Source: Erythrobacter ramosus
GTDB lineage: Bacteria; Pseudomonadota; Alphaproteobacteria; Sphingomonadales; Sphingomonadaceae
Reading direction: 5' to 3'
DNA length: 64,000 nt
Assembly: GCF_009828055.1 (NCBI RefSeq)
Contig: NZ_WTYB01000003.1
Location: forward strand, 151,642-215,641
Shown here: piece after piece, positions 34,977 to 43,860 of the stretch
How positions within the stretch are numbered: position 1 is the first letter of the stretch
Layout: each line of letters starts with the position of its first letter
The notes under the pieces: generated by a model
What the model was told of the DNA's origin: nothing
The model's input: only the letters and a program-made list of their open reading frames with translations
Database searches by the model: none
Translations under genes and position numbers: made by a program

Positions 34977-35596
34977 GCGACGAGCCCGGCACCCTCGAAC
35001 GCGCCGTGGAGGCCACGCTGTTCGCTTCGGAGGAACCGTTGAGCGTTGATGCGCTCGCCGCCCATCTTGGCGGCATTGCGTCCGGCGATGTGCAGGACGC
35101 GCTGGCAACGCTCGAAGCGCGCTACCGCCTGCGCGGCGTGCATCTGGTTGAGCGCGGCAAGCGCTGGCATTTTGAAACCGCGCCCGATCTTGCCCACCTG
35201 CTCCGGCGTGAGAAGGAACAGGTGCGCCGCCTCAGCCGCGCGGCGACCGAGGTGCTGGCGATCATCGCCTATCACGAGCCTGTCAGCCGCGCGGAAATCG
35301 AATCGATCCGCGGGGTACAGACCAGCGCTGGCACGCTTGATGTTTTGATGGAGGCGGGGTGGATCAAGCTCGCCGGTCGCCGCGAAGTGCCGGGCCGTCC
35401 GGTGATTTACGCGACCACGCCCGACTTTCTCGACCATTTCGGCCTCGCCAGCCGCCGCGATCTGCCGGGGATCGACGAATTGCGCGCGGCCGGGCTGCTC
35501 GATCCGGTCGACGAAGCAATGGAGGCCGCCATGCGCTTCGATCCTGACGATGCCGACGAAAGCGATGCGGCAGACGACGAGAATCTGGCGGACTGA
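34973..35596 (+). CDS. scpB: Segregation and condensation protein B
   Basis: The ATG at 34973 overlaps the scpA stop. The 207-residue protein has two winged-helix domains: [19 protein letters not shown] and [20 protein letters not shown] in the first, then [20 protein letters not shown] and [20 protein letters not shown] in the second. It ends in an acidic tail ([18 protein letters not shown]). It binds the ScpA kleisin as a dimer in the SMC complex. tatA follows after 107 bp. Confidence 0.95.
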   Translation: MSDEPGTLERAVEATLFASEEPLSVDALAAHLGGIASGDVQDALATLEARYRLRGVHLVERGKRWHFETAPDLAHLLRREKEQVRRLSRAATEVLAIIAYHEPVSRAEIESIRGVQTSAGTLDVLMEAGWIKLAGRREVPGRPVIYATTPDFLDHFGLASRRDLPGIDELRAAGLLDPVDEAMEAAMRFDPDDADESDAADDENLAD

Positions 35597-35703
35597 CTCG
35601 CAATTGCCGAAGGCTTGCCCTAAATGGGCCTCTAGCGAACGCCGGACAGCTATCCGGCCATGCGGCACCCACGCACCCCCGCCGCAGTTCAGGAGTTGAG
35701 ACC

Positions 35704-35952
35704 ATGGGTTTTTCGTCGATTTGGCACTGGGTCATTGTCCTGCTGATCGTGCTGATCCTGTTCGGACGTGGCCGCATCGCCGAAATGATGGGCGATTTCG
35801 GCAAGGGCATTTCCAGCTTCAAGAAGGGCCTCAACGAGACCGAGGACACCGCCGCCAAGGCGGTCCGGATCGAACCGCCTGCCGCAGCGCCTGCCCCGAC
35901 CGAAGCCCCGGCTCCCGCCCCGGCTGACAAGACCGACACCACTGGCGCCTGA
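35704..35952 (+). CDS. tatA: Sec-independent translocase protein TatA
   Basis: The 82-residue protein shows the TatA layout: a short N-terminal membrane helix ([17 protein letters not shown], about 4-20), the [17 protein letters not shown] hinge and amphipathic helix (FGRG in place of the usual FGxGKLP), and a Pro/Ala-rich tail ([18 protein letters not shown]). It forms the pore of the twin-arginine translocase. GGAG is found upstream of the ATG. tatB and tatC follow in order. Confidence 0.93.
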   Translation: MGFSSIWHWVIVLLIVLILFGRGRIAEMMGDFGKGISSFKKGLNETEDTAAKAVRIEPPAAAPAPTEAPAPAPADKTDTTGA

Positions 35953-35990
35953 TTTCTCCCTTCTGAGGAGGCGGCGCAGCCGCATCTGAC

Positions 35991-36437
35991 ATGTTCGATA
36001 TCGGCGTTGGAGAGCTGCTGGTCATTCTGATCGTCGCGGTCGTGGTGATCGGGCCGAAAGACCTGCCGCTTGCCATGCGCACGGCGGGGCGCTGGATCGG
36101 CAAGATGCGCCGGATCTCCGCCCATTTCCGCTCCGGCATCGACACCATGGTGCGCGAGGCCGAGCTGGAGGACATGGAAAAGAAGTGGAAGGCGCAGAAT
36201 GAGGAAATCATGCGCCGTTCCGCCGCGTTGACCGAAGCCGAAGCTGGCGCACCGGTGATGACCGGCCCGCCGCCGGTGGAGACGCTGCCGGTCAAAGCGC
36301 CGTCGCTCGAAAAGGCGCCAGCCGAGACAGCACCGGCCGATATGCCCGCCGCTGAACCGGCCCCCGAAACTGCCGCGCAGCCGCTGGCGCAGATGCCCAC
36401 GACCGAACCCGCCGCGAAGGGCAGCGCCGATGTTTAA
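35991..36437 (+). CDS. tatB: Sec-independent translocase protein TatB
   Basis: The 148-residue protein begins with the TatB-type membrane helix and glutamate (MFDIGVGELLVILIVAVVV), followed by IGPKDLPLAMRTAGRWIGKM and a long amphipathic helix (FRSGIDTMVREAELEDMEKK). The C-terminal half is Pro/Ala/Glu-rich and poorly conserved. TatB with TatC forms the receptor for twin-arginine signal peptides. GAGGAGG lies 18-25 bases upstream of the ATG. Its last 8 bases overlap tatC. Confidence 0.93.
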   Translation: MFDIGVGELLVILIVAVVVIGPKDLPLAMRTAGRWIGKMRRISAHFRSGIDTMVREAELEDMEKKWKAQNEEIMRRSAALTEAEAGAPVMTGPPPVETLPVKAPSLEKAPAETAPADMPAAEPAPETAAQPLAQMPTTEPAAKGSADV

Positions 36438-37236
36438 GGTCGAGGATCTCGACGAAACCCGCGCGCCGCTGCTCGACCACCTGATCGAGCTGCGCACCCG
36501 CGTGATCCGCGCGCTTCTGGCGCTGGCGGTAGGGTTTGCGATCTGCCTCTATTTCGCGGACGAGATTCTCGGCATTCTGGTCTGGCCGCTGAAGCAGGCC
36601 TTTCCGGCGGGTGAGGGTCAGTTGATCTTCACCAAGCTGCCCGAAGTGTTCTTTGTCGAGCTGAAGGTCGCGCTGTTCGCGGGCTTCATGGTCAGCTTCC
36701 CGATCATCGCCAACCAGCTCTGGGCCTTCGTTGCGCCGGGCCTGTATGCGCGCGAGAAGAAGGCGTTTCTGCCGTTTCTGTTTGCCACCCCGGTGCTGTT
36801 CGCAGCGGGCGCTTCGCTCGCCTATTTCGTGGTGATGCCGACCGCCTTCACCTTCTTCCTCGGGTTCGGGGGGACGGCTGGCGGGCTAGACGTGCAGGCG
36901 TTGCCCAGCGCGGGCGACTATCTCAACCTCGTGATGCAGTTCATCCTCGCCTTCGGGCTGACCTTCCTGCTGCCAGTGCTGCTGTTGCTGCTCCACCGCG
37001 CCGGGATCATCACCCGCGCGCAGATGGTGGCCGCGCGGCGTTATGTGATCGTCGGTATCTTCATCATCGCCGCAGTGGTGACGCCGCCCGATCCGGGCTC
37101 GCAGATCATCCTGGCGATTCCGCTATGGCTGCTGTTCGAAGCCTCGCTGCTGCTGATGCGCTTCCAGGAGAAAGCCGTCGCAGCGGACAAGGCCGCGCGT
37201 GAGGCGGAACTGGCAGCGCAGCAAGCGGCGGAGTAG
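36430..37236 (+). CDS. tatC: Sec-independent translocase protein TatC
   Basis: The 268-residue protein has six membrane segments and the conserved TatC features: the N-terminal cytoplasmic LLDHLIELRTRVIRAL with the key glutamate, the FTKLPEVFFVELKVALFAGF periplasmic-to-membrane region, and PDPGSQIILAIPLWLLFEAS near the C-terminus. It recognises twin-arginine signals. A candidate substrate in this window is the product at 54219-55274. The gene overlaps tatB by 8 bases and is followed by a very large inverted repeat. Confidence 0.95.
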   Translation: MFKVEDLDETRAPLLDHLIELRTRVIRALLALAVGFAICLYFADEILGILVWPLKQAFPAGEGQLIFTKLPEVFFVELKVALFAGFMVSFPIIANQLWAFVAPGLYAREKKAFLPFLFATPVLFAAGASLAYFVVMPTAFTFFLGFGGTAGGLDVQALPSAGDYLNLVMQFILAFGLTFLLPVLLLLLHRAGIITRAQMVAARRYVIVGIFIIAAVVTPPDPGSQIILAIPLWLLFEASLLLMRFQEKAVAADKAAREAELAAQQAAE

Positions 37237-37266
37237 CGTCCTTGTTTGTGAGCCACCCTCGGTGGC

Positions 37267-37355
37267 GCAGACCGCCCGCCCCGCCTCCCCGCCCGGCCAC
37301 CATAACATAGTGGTACTATTGGTGGCCGGGCGGGGAGGCGGGGCGGGAGGTCTGC
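37267..37355. repeat. 36-bp near-perfect inverted repeat between convergent tatC and amidohydrolase genes
   Basis: Arms 37267-37302 and 37320-37355 are complementary with one mismatch (37274/37348). The inner 17 bases hold a smaller hairpin (ATAGT-GGT-ACTAT). The stem is extremely GC-rich (GGCCGGGCGGGGAGGCGGGG on the right arm). It starts 31 bp after the tatC stop and ends 29 bp before the amidohydrolase stop. No U-run follows on either strand, yet such a stem should stop or protect both converging transcripts. Confidence 0.9.
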
Positions 37356-37383
37356 ATCGCGCGTCAGCGCGGCAAAGATACAG

Positions 37384-39039
37384 TTACTCCGCCTCGCGCA
37401 CTTTCACGCCGCCGATCCACACTTGAAGCACTTTGGTTTCGCGCAAGGCCTCGGGCGAGGCGAATAGCGGGTCGCGGTCGACCAGCAGGAAGTCCGCCCG
37501 CTCTCCGGGGAGGAGGCGCCCGAACCGGCCTTCCGCAAACCCGGCAAAGGCGGCGTCCGAGGTGTACCCGGCCAATGCCTGTTCGCGGTTCACGGTTTCC
37601 TCGGGGAACCACCCGCCAAAGGGCTGACCACTGGCATCCACGCGGCTGATCGCGGCGGCCATCCCTGCGAAGGGATCAGCCGGCTCAACCGGCGCGTCCG
37701 ACCCGAAGGCGAGCCTGCCGCCAACTGTGACCACGGAGCGCCACGGATAGGCACCATCCAGCCGGTCCGGCCCCAGCCGCGCTTCGGCCATCAGCCGGTC
37801 CGAAGTCTGGTGCAGCGGCTGCATCGAGGCGATCACCCCATGCTTGCCCAGTCGCCCAAGATCGACTGGGTCGATGATCTGCGCGTGTTCAATCCGCCAG
37901 CGCCGGTCTCCGGTGTAGCTTTCCGACAGCTCCTCGACCGCGGCGAGCACCTCGGCGTTGGCGGCATCGCCGATCGCGTGAACGGCGGTCTGGAAATTGT
38001 CCATTGCCGCGCGGCTCATCAGGTTGCGCAGCTGTGCAGGCGTCAGCAGTGGCAGGCCCTTGGCGCCCGGATCGTCGTGATAGGGCGCCTTCAGGCTCGC
38101 CCCGCGCGATCCCAGCGCGCCGTCGAGATAGAGCTTGATCCCGCCCATGCGCAGCTTGTCGTCATAAAGCCACACGGTCGGCTCCGGCCCGGCAACGGTC
38201 TCCAGCGTCTCGAACGAATTGGCATAGGACATGATGCGGATTTGCAAGCGGCCTGCATCGCCCGCGCGGCGATAGGTCGTCCAGTCGGGCATCTTGGTGC
38301 CCATGTCGGCGACTGCCGTGACCCCGTAGCCGAGCAGCACTTCCTGCGCCTTGGCAAAGGCAAGATCGCGGTCTTCGGGGCGGGGCGGGGGGACGACCTT
38401 GCCGACCAGCTGCACCGCATAGTCCACAAACACGCCTGCCGGTGCGCCCTTGGCATCGCGGATGATTTTGCCGCCTTCCGGGTCCGGCGTCTTGGCGGTC
38501 ACACCCGCCGTGGTGATGGCGAGAGTGTTGCCCCAGTTGGCGTGATTATCCGCGCGTTCGAGCCACACCGGGCGGTCTGAAACCACAGCGTCGAGTTCCG
38601 CCGCCGTGGGGAAGCGGCCCAAACCCCACTTCTCCTGATTCCACCCGCGCCCGATGATCCAAGGGCGGCCAGGATTGGCTTCGGCAAAGGCCTTGATCTT
38701 GGCGAGTGCGTCTTCGAGCGAGGTTGTGTTCGACAGATCGAGCGTCAGCGCGGCAAAGCCGATGTCCATCACGTGGACGTGGGCGTCGATCATGCCGGGG
38801 ATCATCACACGCCCCTCGCCATCAAGGCGGTAATCGACCTGCGGGCGCTTGTCGCTGCGGGTCAGCACCTGCGTGATCTTGCCATCCTCGTCGAACACCA
38901 GGCCGTTGAAGCGCTTGACCTTGCCCGCTGCGTCGATGGTCACCCCATCGACATTGTCGACCAGCGTATCGGCCCAGGCGGGCGCGGCCAGCGCGAGAGC
39001 GGATACGGCGGCAAGAGCGGCGGAAACGGTGCGGAGCAT
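37384..39039 (-). CDS. Exported amidohydrolase (amidohydrolase 3 / YtcJ-like)
   Basis: The ATG at 39039 gives a 551-residue protein starting with a signal peptide (MLRTVSAALAAVSALALAAPAWAD), so it is probably periplasmic. The metal-dependent hydrolase fold is shown by GMIDAHVHVMD (HxH), the lysine in GGIKLYLDGALGSRG, HAIGDAANAEVL, RIEHAQIIDP and the aspartate in FGSDAPVEPADPF. The closest named family is YtcJ-like amidohydrolase 3. Substrates of these enzymes are rarely known; amides or cyclic imides are usual. It is separated from convergent tatC by the large inverted repeat and divergent from ilvA. Confidence 0.88.
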   Translation of the reverse strand: MLRTVSAALAAVSALALAAPAWADTLVDNVDGVTIDAAGKVKRFNGLVFDEDGKITQVLTRSDKRPQVDYRLDGEGRVMIPGMIDAHVHVMDIGFAALTLDLSNTTSLEDALAKIKAFAEANPGRPWIIGRGWNQEKWGLGRFPTAAELDAVVSDRPVWLERADNHANWGNTLAITTAGVTAKTPDPEGGKIIRDAKGAPAGVFVDYAVQLVGKVVPPPRPEDRDLAFAKAQEVLLGYGVTAVADMGTKMPDWTTYRRAGDAGRLQIRIMSYANSFETLETVAGPEPTVWLYDDKLRMGGIKLYLDGALGSRGASLKAPYHDDPGAKGLPLLTPAQLRNLMSRAAMDNFQTAVHAIGDAANAEVLAAVEELSESYTGDRRWRIEHAQIIDPVDLGRLGKHGVIASMQPLHQTSDRLMAEARLGPDRLDGAYPWRSVVTVGGRLAFGSDAPVEPADPFAGMAAAISRVDASGQPFGGWFPEETVNREQALAGYTSDAAFAGFAEGRFGRLLPGERADFLLVDRDPLFASPEALRETKVLQVWIGGVKVREAE

Positions 39040-39193
39040 GGCGGTCCTTGAACTTTCAGGAAAACACGTAAGGCAGCGGTGCCTATCGCTTTGCCGCGCG
39101 CTTGCCAACGGGGCTTGCCAAGATGGGGCGCATACGAAATCGGCGCAGGCCCGATTGCCCTTACGGCTCCAAGCCTCTAATCGCCCGGTCGCT

Positions 39194-40456
39194 ATGTCGA
39201 CACAAACAGCCTCTGCCAGCCCCAAGGGTGCCGCCGCTTCGCCGGCCGACCTGACCCTCGATCACGTGCGCGCCGCTGCGGCCCGCATTCGCGGCGCGGT
39301 GGTCGAAACGCCGATGATGCGCTCGATCACGCTGTCGGAGATTACCGGCGCGGATATCTGGCTGAAGTTCGAAAACCTCCAGTTCACCGCCGCTTACAAG
39401 GAACGCGGGGCGCTCAACGCGCTGCTGCTGCTGACCGAAGAACAGCGGTCGCGCGGCGTGATTGCGGCGTCGGCAGGGAACCACTCGCAGGGCCTCAGCT
39501 ATCATGGCACCCGGCTCGGCGTGCCCGTCACCATCGTCATGCCGAAGCCCACACCGACGGTGAAGGTGATGCAGACCGAAAGCGTCGGCGGCAAAGTGCT
39601 GCTCGAAGGCGAGACCTTCGACGAAGCCTATGCCCATGCGCGCAATCTGGAGGTCGAGCTGGGCCTGACCTTCGTCCACCCATTCGACGATCCCGACGTG
39701 GCCGCCGGTGCTGGCACGGTCGCGCTCGAAATGCTGGCAGTGAAGCCCGATCTCGATTGCATCGTCACGCCAATCGGCGGGGGCGGGCTGATTTCGGGGA
39801 TGGCAACGGTCGCCAAGGCATTGAACCCCAATATTGAGGTCGTTGGCGTGCAGGCGGCGCTGTTCCCCAGCATGTTCGACCGGATCAAGGGCGCGAACTT
39901 GCCGTGCGGCGGGGATACGCTGGCCGAAGGTATCGCGGTCAAGGTGCCGGGCGATTTCACGGCGAAAGTGATCGCCGAAAAGGTCGACGACATTCTGCTG
40001 GTCGATGAACCCGCGCTGGAAAAGGCTGTGGCGCTGCTGCTCCAAATCGAAAAGACCGTGGTCGAAGGCGCGGGCGCCGCGGGCCTCGCGGCGGTTCTCG
40101 GCAGCCCGAAGCGGTTCAAGGGCAAGAGCATCGGTCTGGCACTCTGCGGCGGCAATATCGACACGCGCCTGCTCGCCAATGTTTTGCTCCGCGATCTGGC
40201 GCGGCAAGGGCGTCTGGCACGGCTGCGGATCACTTTGCAGGATCGCCCCGGCGCGCTGTTCAAGGTGATGCGCCTGTTTGACGAGCACAACGTCAACATC
40301 ATCGAAATCTATCACCAGCGCATCTTCACGACGCTGCCGGCCAAGGGCTTGATCACCGATATCGAATGCGAAGCGCGCGATGCCGAGCAGGTCGAACGGC
40401 TGGTCGAAGGCCTGCGCGCCAAGGGCTACACGGTCCAGCTCGTCGAACTGGGCTAG
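39194..40456 (+). CDS. ilvA: Threonine ammonia-lyase (threonine dehydratase) with ACT domain
   Basis: The 420-residue PLP enzyme has Lys69 in FTAAYKERGALNAL as Schiff-base lysine, the serine/asparagine loop SAGNHSQG, the phosphate-binding GGGGLISG, and a C-terminal ACT domain (about 345-420; RITLQDRPGALFKVMRLFDE). It deaminates threonine to 2-oxobutanoate for isoleucine synthesis, and the length matches the single-ACT form common in alphaproteobacteria, so ilvA or tdcB could both be used as a name. The ATG at 39194 lacks a strong Shine-Dalgarno. homoserine kinase, encoding a step toward threonine, lies 10 kb away. Confidence 0.92.
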   Translation: MSTQTASASPKGAAASPADLTLDHVRAAAARIRGAVVETPMMRSITLSEITGADIWLKFENLQFTAAYKERGALNALLLLTEEQRSRGVIAASAGNHSQGLSYHGTRLGVPVTIVMPKPTPTVKVMQTESVGGKVLLEGETFDEAYAHARNLEVELGLTFVHPFDDPDVAAGAGTVALEMLAVKPDLDCIVTPIGGGGLISGMATVAKALNPNIEVVGVQAALFPSMFDRIKGANLPCGGDTLAEGIAVKVPGDFTAKVIAEKVDDILLVDEPALEKAVALLLQIEKTVVEGAGAAGLAAVLGSPKRFKGKSIGLALCGGNIDTRLLANVLLRDLARQGRLARLRITLQDRPGALFKVMRLFDEHNVNIIEIYHQRIFTTLPAKGLITDIECEARDAEQVERLVEGLRAKGYTVQLVELG

Positions 40457-40664
40457 AAATCCGGGCCAAAAGGGAGGGGCGGGCCTCGCGATCGTCCCGC
40501 TTTGCACCAACATGGACGCGCTTTTGCGGCGGGTTTCGGGTGTGCCTGCATAATTCGCGATATTTTCATGGTTAAAGGACTTTTACCGGAGCACGGGTGC
40601 GGGCATAAGATTTTCTTAACGATTTCGATCCCGCGATTCAGCGCAAGAAGGACTGGCCCCACAC

Positions 40665-41510
40665 GTGACGGCACCAATCCGCTTTCCCCGGTTCTTCGTG
40701 ACCAGCCCCGCGCCGTGTCCCTATCTTCCGGGCCGCAGCGAGCGCAAGGTGTTCACCGAGCTGAAGGGGCCGCACGCCGATCAGCTCAATGAAGCGCTCG
40801 GGCGGATTGGGTTCCGGCGCAGCCAGACGGTTGCCTATCGCCCGTCCTGCCTCGACTGCCAAGCCTGCGTCTCGGTGCGCGTGCTGGCGACCAAGTTTCA
40901 GCCCTCGGCCACTCAGAAGCGCGATTTGAAGCGCAATTCCGATCTCATCGTCACCGAATGCCGCCCGTGGGCGACCGACGAGCAATTCGAATTGCTGGCC
41001 CGCTATCTCGGCCACCGTCACCCCGATGGCGGGATGTCGGCGATGGACGAGCTCGATTATGCCGACATGATCGAACACACTCCGGTCTCGACCGTGGTGA
41101 CTGAATATCGCGAGCCGCTGCCCAACGGGAAACCCGGACGGCTGGTGGGTGCCTGCCTGACCGACCGGCAGGGCGACGGGCTGTCGATGATCTATTCCTT
41201 CTACGAGCCCGATTACCCGGCGCGCGCAGGCCTGGGCAATTTTATTATCCTCGATCATATTCGCCGGGCCGCGGCTGAGGCATTGCCTTACGTGTATCTC
41301 GGATATTGGGTCGAAGGCAGTCCGCGCATGCAATACAAGGTTCGCTACCGCCCCCTTGAACGCCTGACGCGCGAGGGCTGGCTGCTCATGGAGCCGGGGG
41401 AGCAGCACCGGCTGATCACGGCTGCCACAGCGCCGCGACAAGCGCAGGACGAAAGTCCATCGGGCGTTCGGGGCAAGGATGGCCAACCTGTCAAGTTCTC
41501 GGCCAGTTGA
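40665..41510 (+). CDS. bpt: Aspartate/glutamate leucyltransferase (bacterial N-end rule)
   Basis: The GTG at 40665 has AAGAAGGA upstream and gives 281 residues. The protein matches the ATE/Bpt family: an N-terminal cysteine-containing region ([20 protein letters not shown]), the paired cysteines in [16 protein letters not shown], and the transferase core ([40 protein letters not shown]). Bpt adds leucine from Leu-tRNA to N-terminal Asp or Glu and targets the protein to ClpS-ClpAP. A 208-bp gap before it holds no gene. It overlaps the tamA start by 32 bases. Confidence 0.94.
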   Translation: MTAPIRFPRFFVTSPAPCPYLPGRSERKVFTELKGPHADQLNEALGRIGFRRSQTVAYRPSCLDCQACVSVRVLATKFQPSATQKRDLKRNSDLIVTECRPWATDEQFELLARYLGHRHPDGGMSAMDELDYADMIEHTPVSTVVTEYREPLPNGKPGRLVGACLTDRQGDGLSMIYSFYEPDYPARAGLGNFIILDHIRRAAAEALPYVYLGYWVEGSPRMQYKVRYRPLERLTREGWLLMEPGEQHRLITAATAPRQAQDESPSGVRGKDGQPVKFSAS

Positions 41511-43860
41511 AGCCCAGCGGCTTCTCAAACTCGGTCTCGCCATTGTTGCCGGATTGGGTCAGGGAACACTGGCGCTAGGCGCCTGTCCGGCGGCTGCGCA
41601 GCAGGCGGCGCCCGATGACGAATTGCGTCCGCTGCCCGCTCAGCCACCCGAAGGCGAGGCGGAAGACACGCCTGCAACCGCGCCGCTTTCGATCCTTGAT
41701 CCTGCGCCTCAACCCGAACCTGTACCGCAATCGCTCGACGATCTGATCCCTGCTGACGCTGTCACCAACCCCGACGTCTGGGCCGCCGCCGGGGTGGCTG
41801 ATCCCTCGCCGGTGGTGATGCCCGATAGCGCCTTCGCAGAAGCCGACAGCCCCCTTTCAGATGACGTCTTGGCCGAGTTTCTGCCTCCGCCAGACCCGGC
41901 GTTGCAGCCCGCCGTTGATGGCATTTTTGCCGATTTCGCGCTGGAGGAGCCGCAACCGCTCACCCCCGATCCCGAGCTTGAGGCGCTGGCGTCGATCGCT
42001 GCGCCGGTGCTGGGTGAATTGCCGGAACTGGCCGAAACCAAGATCGGCAACACGCTTGTGCTGGCTTTGCCGATGGCCGCCAATGCCTTCCCCGAGAAAG
42101 ACGCGTTTATCGAACGCTTCAAGGACCTGTCTACCCTTCGCGAATTCGACGATGGAGAGGAATCGCGCCCGCAAGTCGCCGCCCGCGCCCGCGCTGACGA
42201 GGAACTGCTGGGCGATATCCTGCGCACCTATGGCTATTACGACGGTGAAATCGTCCGCCAGCTTTCGGGCGGTCGGCGCGCGGGCAACAACTCCGACGAA
42301 GCCGAACGGGCCGCCGAAAACGCCGCGCGTGAACCGAGCGTCCGCTTCGATATCCTGCCCGGCGCGCGTTACAGCTTCGGCCGGATCGATCTGGGCGCGC
42401 TGCCTGCCTTGCCTGAACCTGACGTCACCCGGCTGACCGCCGCCTTCGGGATCAAGCCGGGCGACCCGCTCTATGCCGACCGCATTATCGAGCGGGAACT
42501 CGAACTGCGCGTTGCGCTCGGCGAAAGCGGCTATCCCTTTGCCGAAGTGGCCGAGCCTGAATTGCTGATCGACCACGCCCGCACCGAAGGCGATCTGTCG
42601 CTGCTGGTTCAGTCGGGCGGCAAATTCGTGTTCGGCAAAGTCGTCAGCGGCGATCCCGGCTTCCTTTCGGGCCGACACCTGTCGCGCATCGCCCGCTTCG
42701 ATGAAGGCAACGTGTTCCAGCAAAGCCTTGAGACCGATTTGCGCCGTGCGATCATCGCCACCGGCCTCGTCTCCAGCGTGACCGTCACCCCGCGCGAAAC
42801 CCGCGCGCCGAAGGATGGGCAGCCGGGGGAAGTCGCGCTCGACGTCGCCTTCGAACGCGCACCCGTACGCACCATCGCGGGTGCGATCGGTTACGGGACC
42901 GAGGACGGCTTCAAGCTCGAAGGCCGGTGGGAACATCGCAACCTGTTCCCGCCCGAAGGCGCGCTGCGGCTGCGCGGCATCCTCGGCACGCGTGAGGCGC
43001 TGGCGAGCGTCGGCATCCGCCGCAACAATTTCCGCGGGCGCGATCAGGTGCTGACCGTTGACGTCTTCGGCAGCGACATCACCACGCAGGCGGTGGATTC
43101 GCGCGGCTTCGGAACGCGGGCCACGTTCGAGAAGGTGTCCAACATCCTGTTCCAGAAACCGCTCAGCTGGCAGATCGGCGGGGAACTGCTCTACACCGAC
43201 GAACGTAACCGTACGGTGCGCGATGCGCCCGGCATCCCCCTGCCGCGCCGCGCCTTCCTAATCGGCGGGCTGTTCGGCAGCGTGACGCTGGATGGCAGCG
43301 ACGATCTGCTCGACCCGTCGAGCGGCTACCGCGCCACGCTGTTCCTCGCGCCCGAAGCGTCACGTTCGGAAGGCAGTCAGTCCTTCTATCTGCGCTCGCA
43401 GGCCGATGCGAGTTACTACAAGTCGATCGGATCAACGGTACTCGCCACCCGAGTGCGGGCCGCGACGATTGTCGGCGCATCCTTTGATGATATTGCGCCC
43501 TCGCGCCGGCTCTATGCGGGCGGCGGCGGGTCGGTGCGCGGTTACGGCTTCCAGGGCGTCGGCCCGCGCAATGATCGCGGCGAATCGACCGGCGGTGCGT
43601 CGCTGCTCGAATTCTCGCTCGAAGCGCGGATCGAAACGCCGCTGTTAGATGGCGCGGTCGAAGTGGTGCCATTCTTCGATGCGGGAGCTGTAGGGCTGGG
43701 CAGCACGCCAGACTTCCGCTTCATTCGCTACGGTGCGGGCGTCGGCCTGCGCTACAAGACCACCTTCGGCCCGATCCGCGTCGACGTGGCGACCCCGATC
43801 AACCCGACCGAGTTCGATAGCCCGGTGGTGGTCTATGTCAGTCTGGGTCAGGCGTTCTGA
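41479..43860 (+). CDS. tamA: Outer-membrane translocation and assembly protein TamA (BamA/Omp85 family)
   Basis: The 793-residue protein begins with a signal peptide ([24 protein letters not shown]). A Pro/Glu-rich stretch of about 150 residues follows, unusually long, then POTRA domains (about 190-430; [47 protein letters not shown]) and an Omp85 barrel (about 450-793). The barrel carries [19 protein letters not shown], which is the conserved L6 loop VRGY motif, and ends YVSLGQAF. TamA with TamB inserts autotransporters and moves lipids between membranes. The stop overlaps the tamB start (TGATG). Confidence 0.92.
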   Translation: MANLSSSRPVEAQRLLKLGLAIVAGLGQGTLALGACPAAAQQAAPDDELRPLPAQPPEGEAEDTPATAPLSILDPAPQPEPVPQSLDDLIPADAVTNPDVWAAAGVADPSPVVMPDSAFAEADSPLSDDVLAEFLPPPDPALQPAVDGIFADFALEEPQPLTPDPELEALASIAAPVLGELPELAETKIGNTLVLALPMAANAFPEKDAFIERFKDLSTLREFDDGEESRPQVAARARADEELLGDILRTYGYYDGEIVRQLSGGRRAGNNSDEAERAAENAAREPSVRFDILPGARYSFGRIDLGALPALPEPDVTRLTAAFGIKPGDPLYADRIIERELELRVALGESGYPFAEVAEPELLIDHARTEGDLSLLVQSGGKFVFGKVVSGDPGFLSGRHLSRIARFDEGNVFQQSLETDLRRAIIATGLVSSVTVTPRETRAPKDGQPGEVALDVAFERAPVRTIAGAIGYGTEDGFKLEGRWEHRNLFPPEGALRLRGILGTREALASVGIRRNNFRGRDQVLTVDVFGSDITTQAVDSRGFGTRATFEKVSNILFQKPLSWQIGGELLYTDERNRTVRDAPGIPLPRRAFLIGGLFGSVTLDGSDDLLDPSSGYRATLFLAPEASRSEGSQSFYLRSQADASYYKSIGSTVLATRVRAATIVGASFDDIAPSRRLYAGGGGSVRGYGFQGVGPRNDRGESTGGASLLEFSLEARIETPLLDGAVEVVPFFDAGAVGLGSTPDFRFIRYGAGVGLRYKTTFGPIRVDVATPINPTEFDSPVVVYVSLGQAF

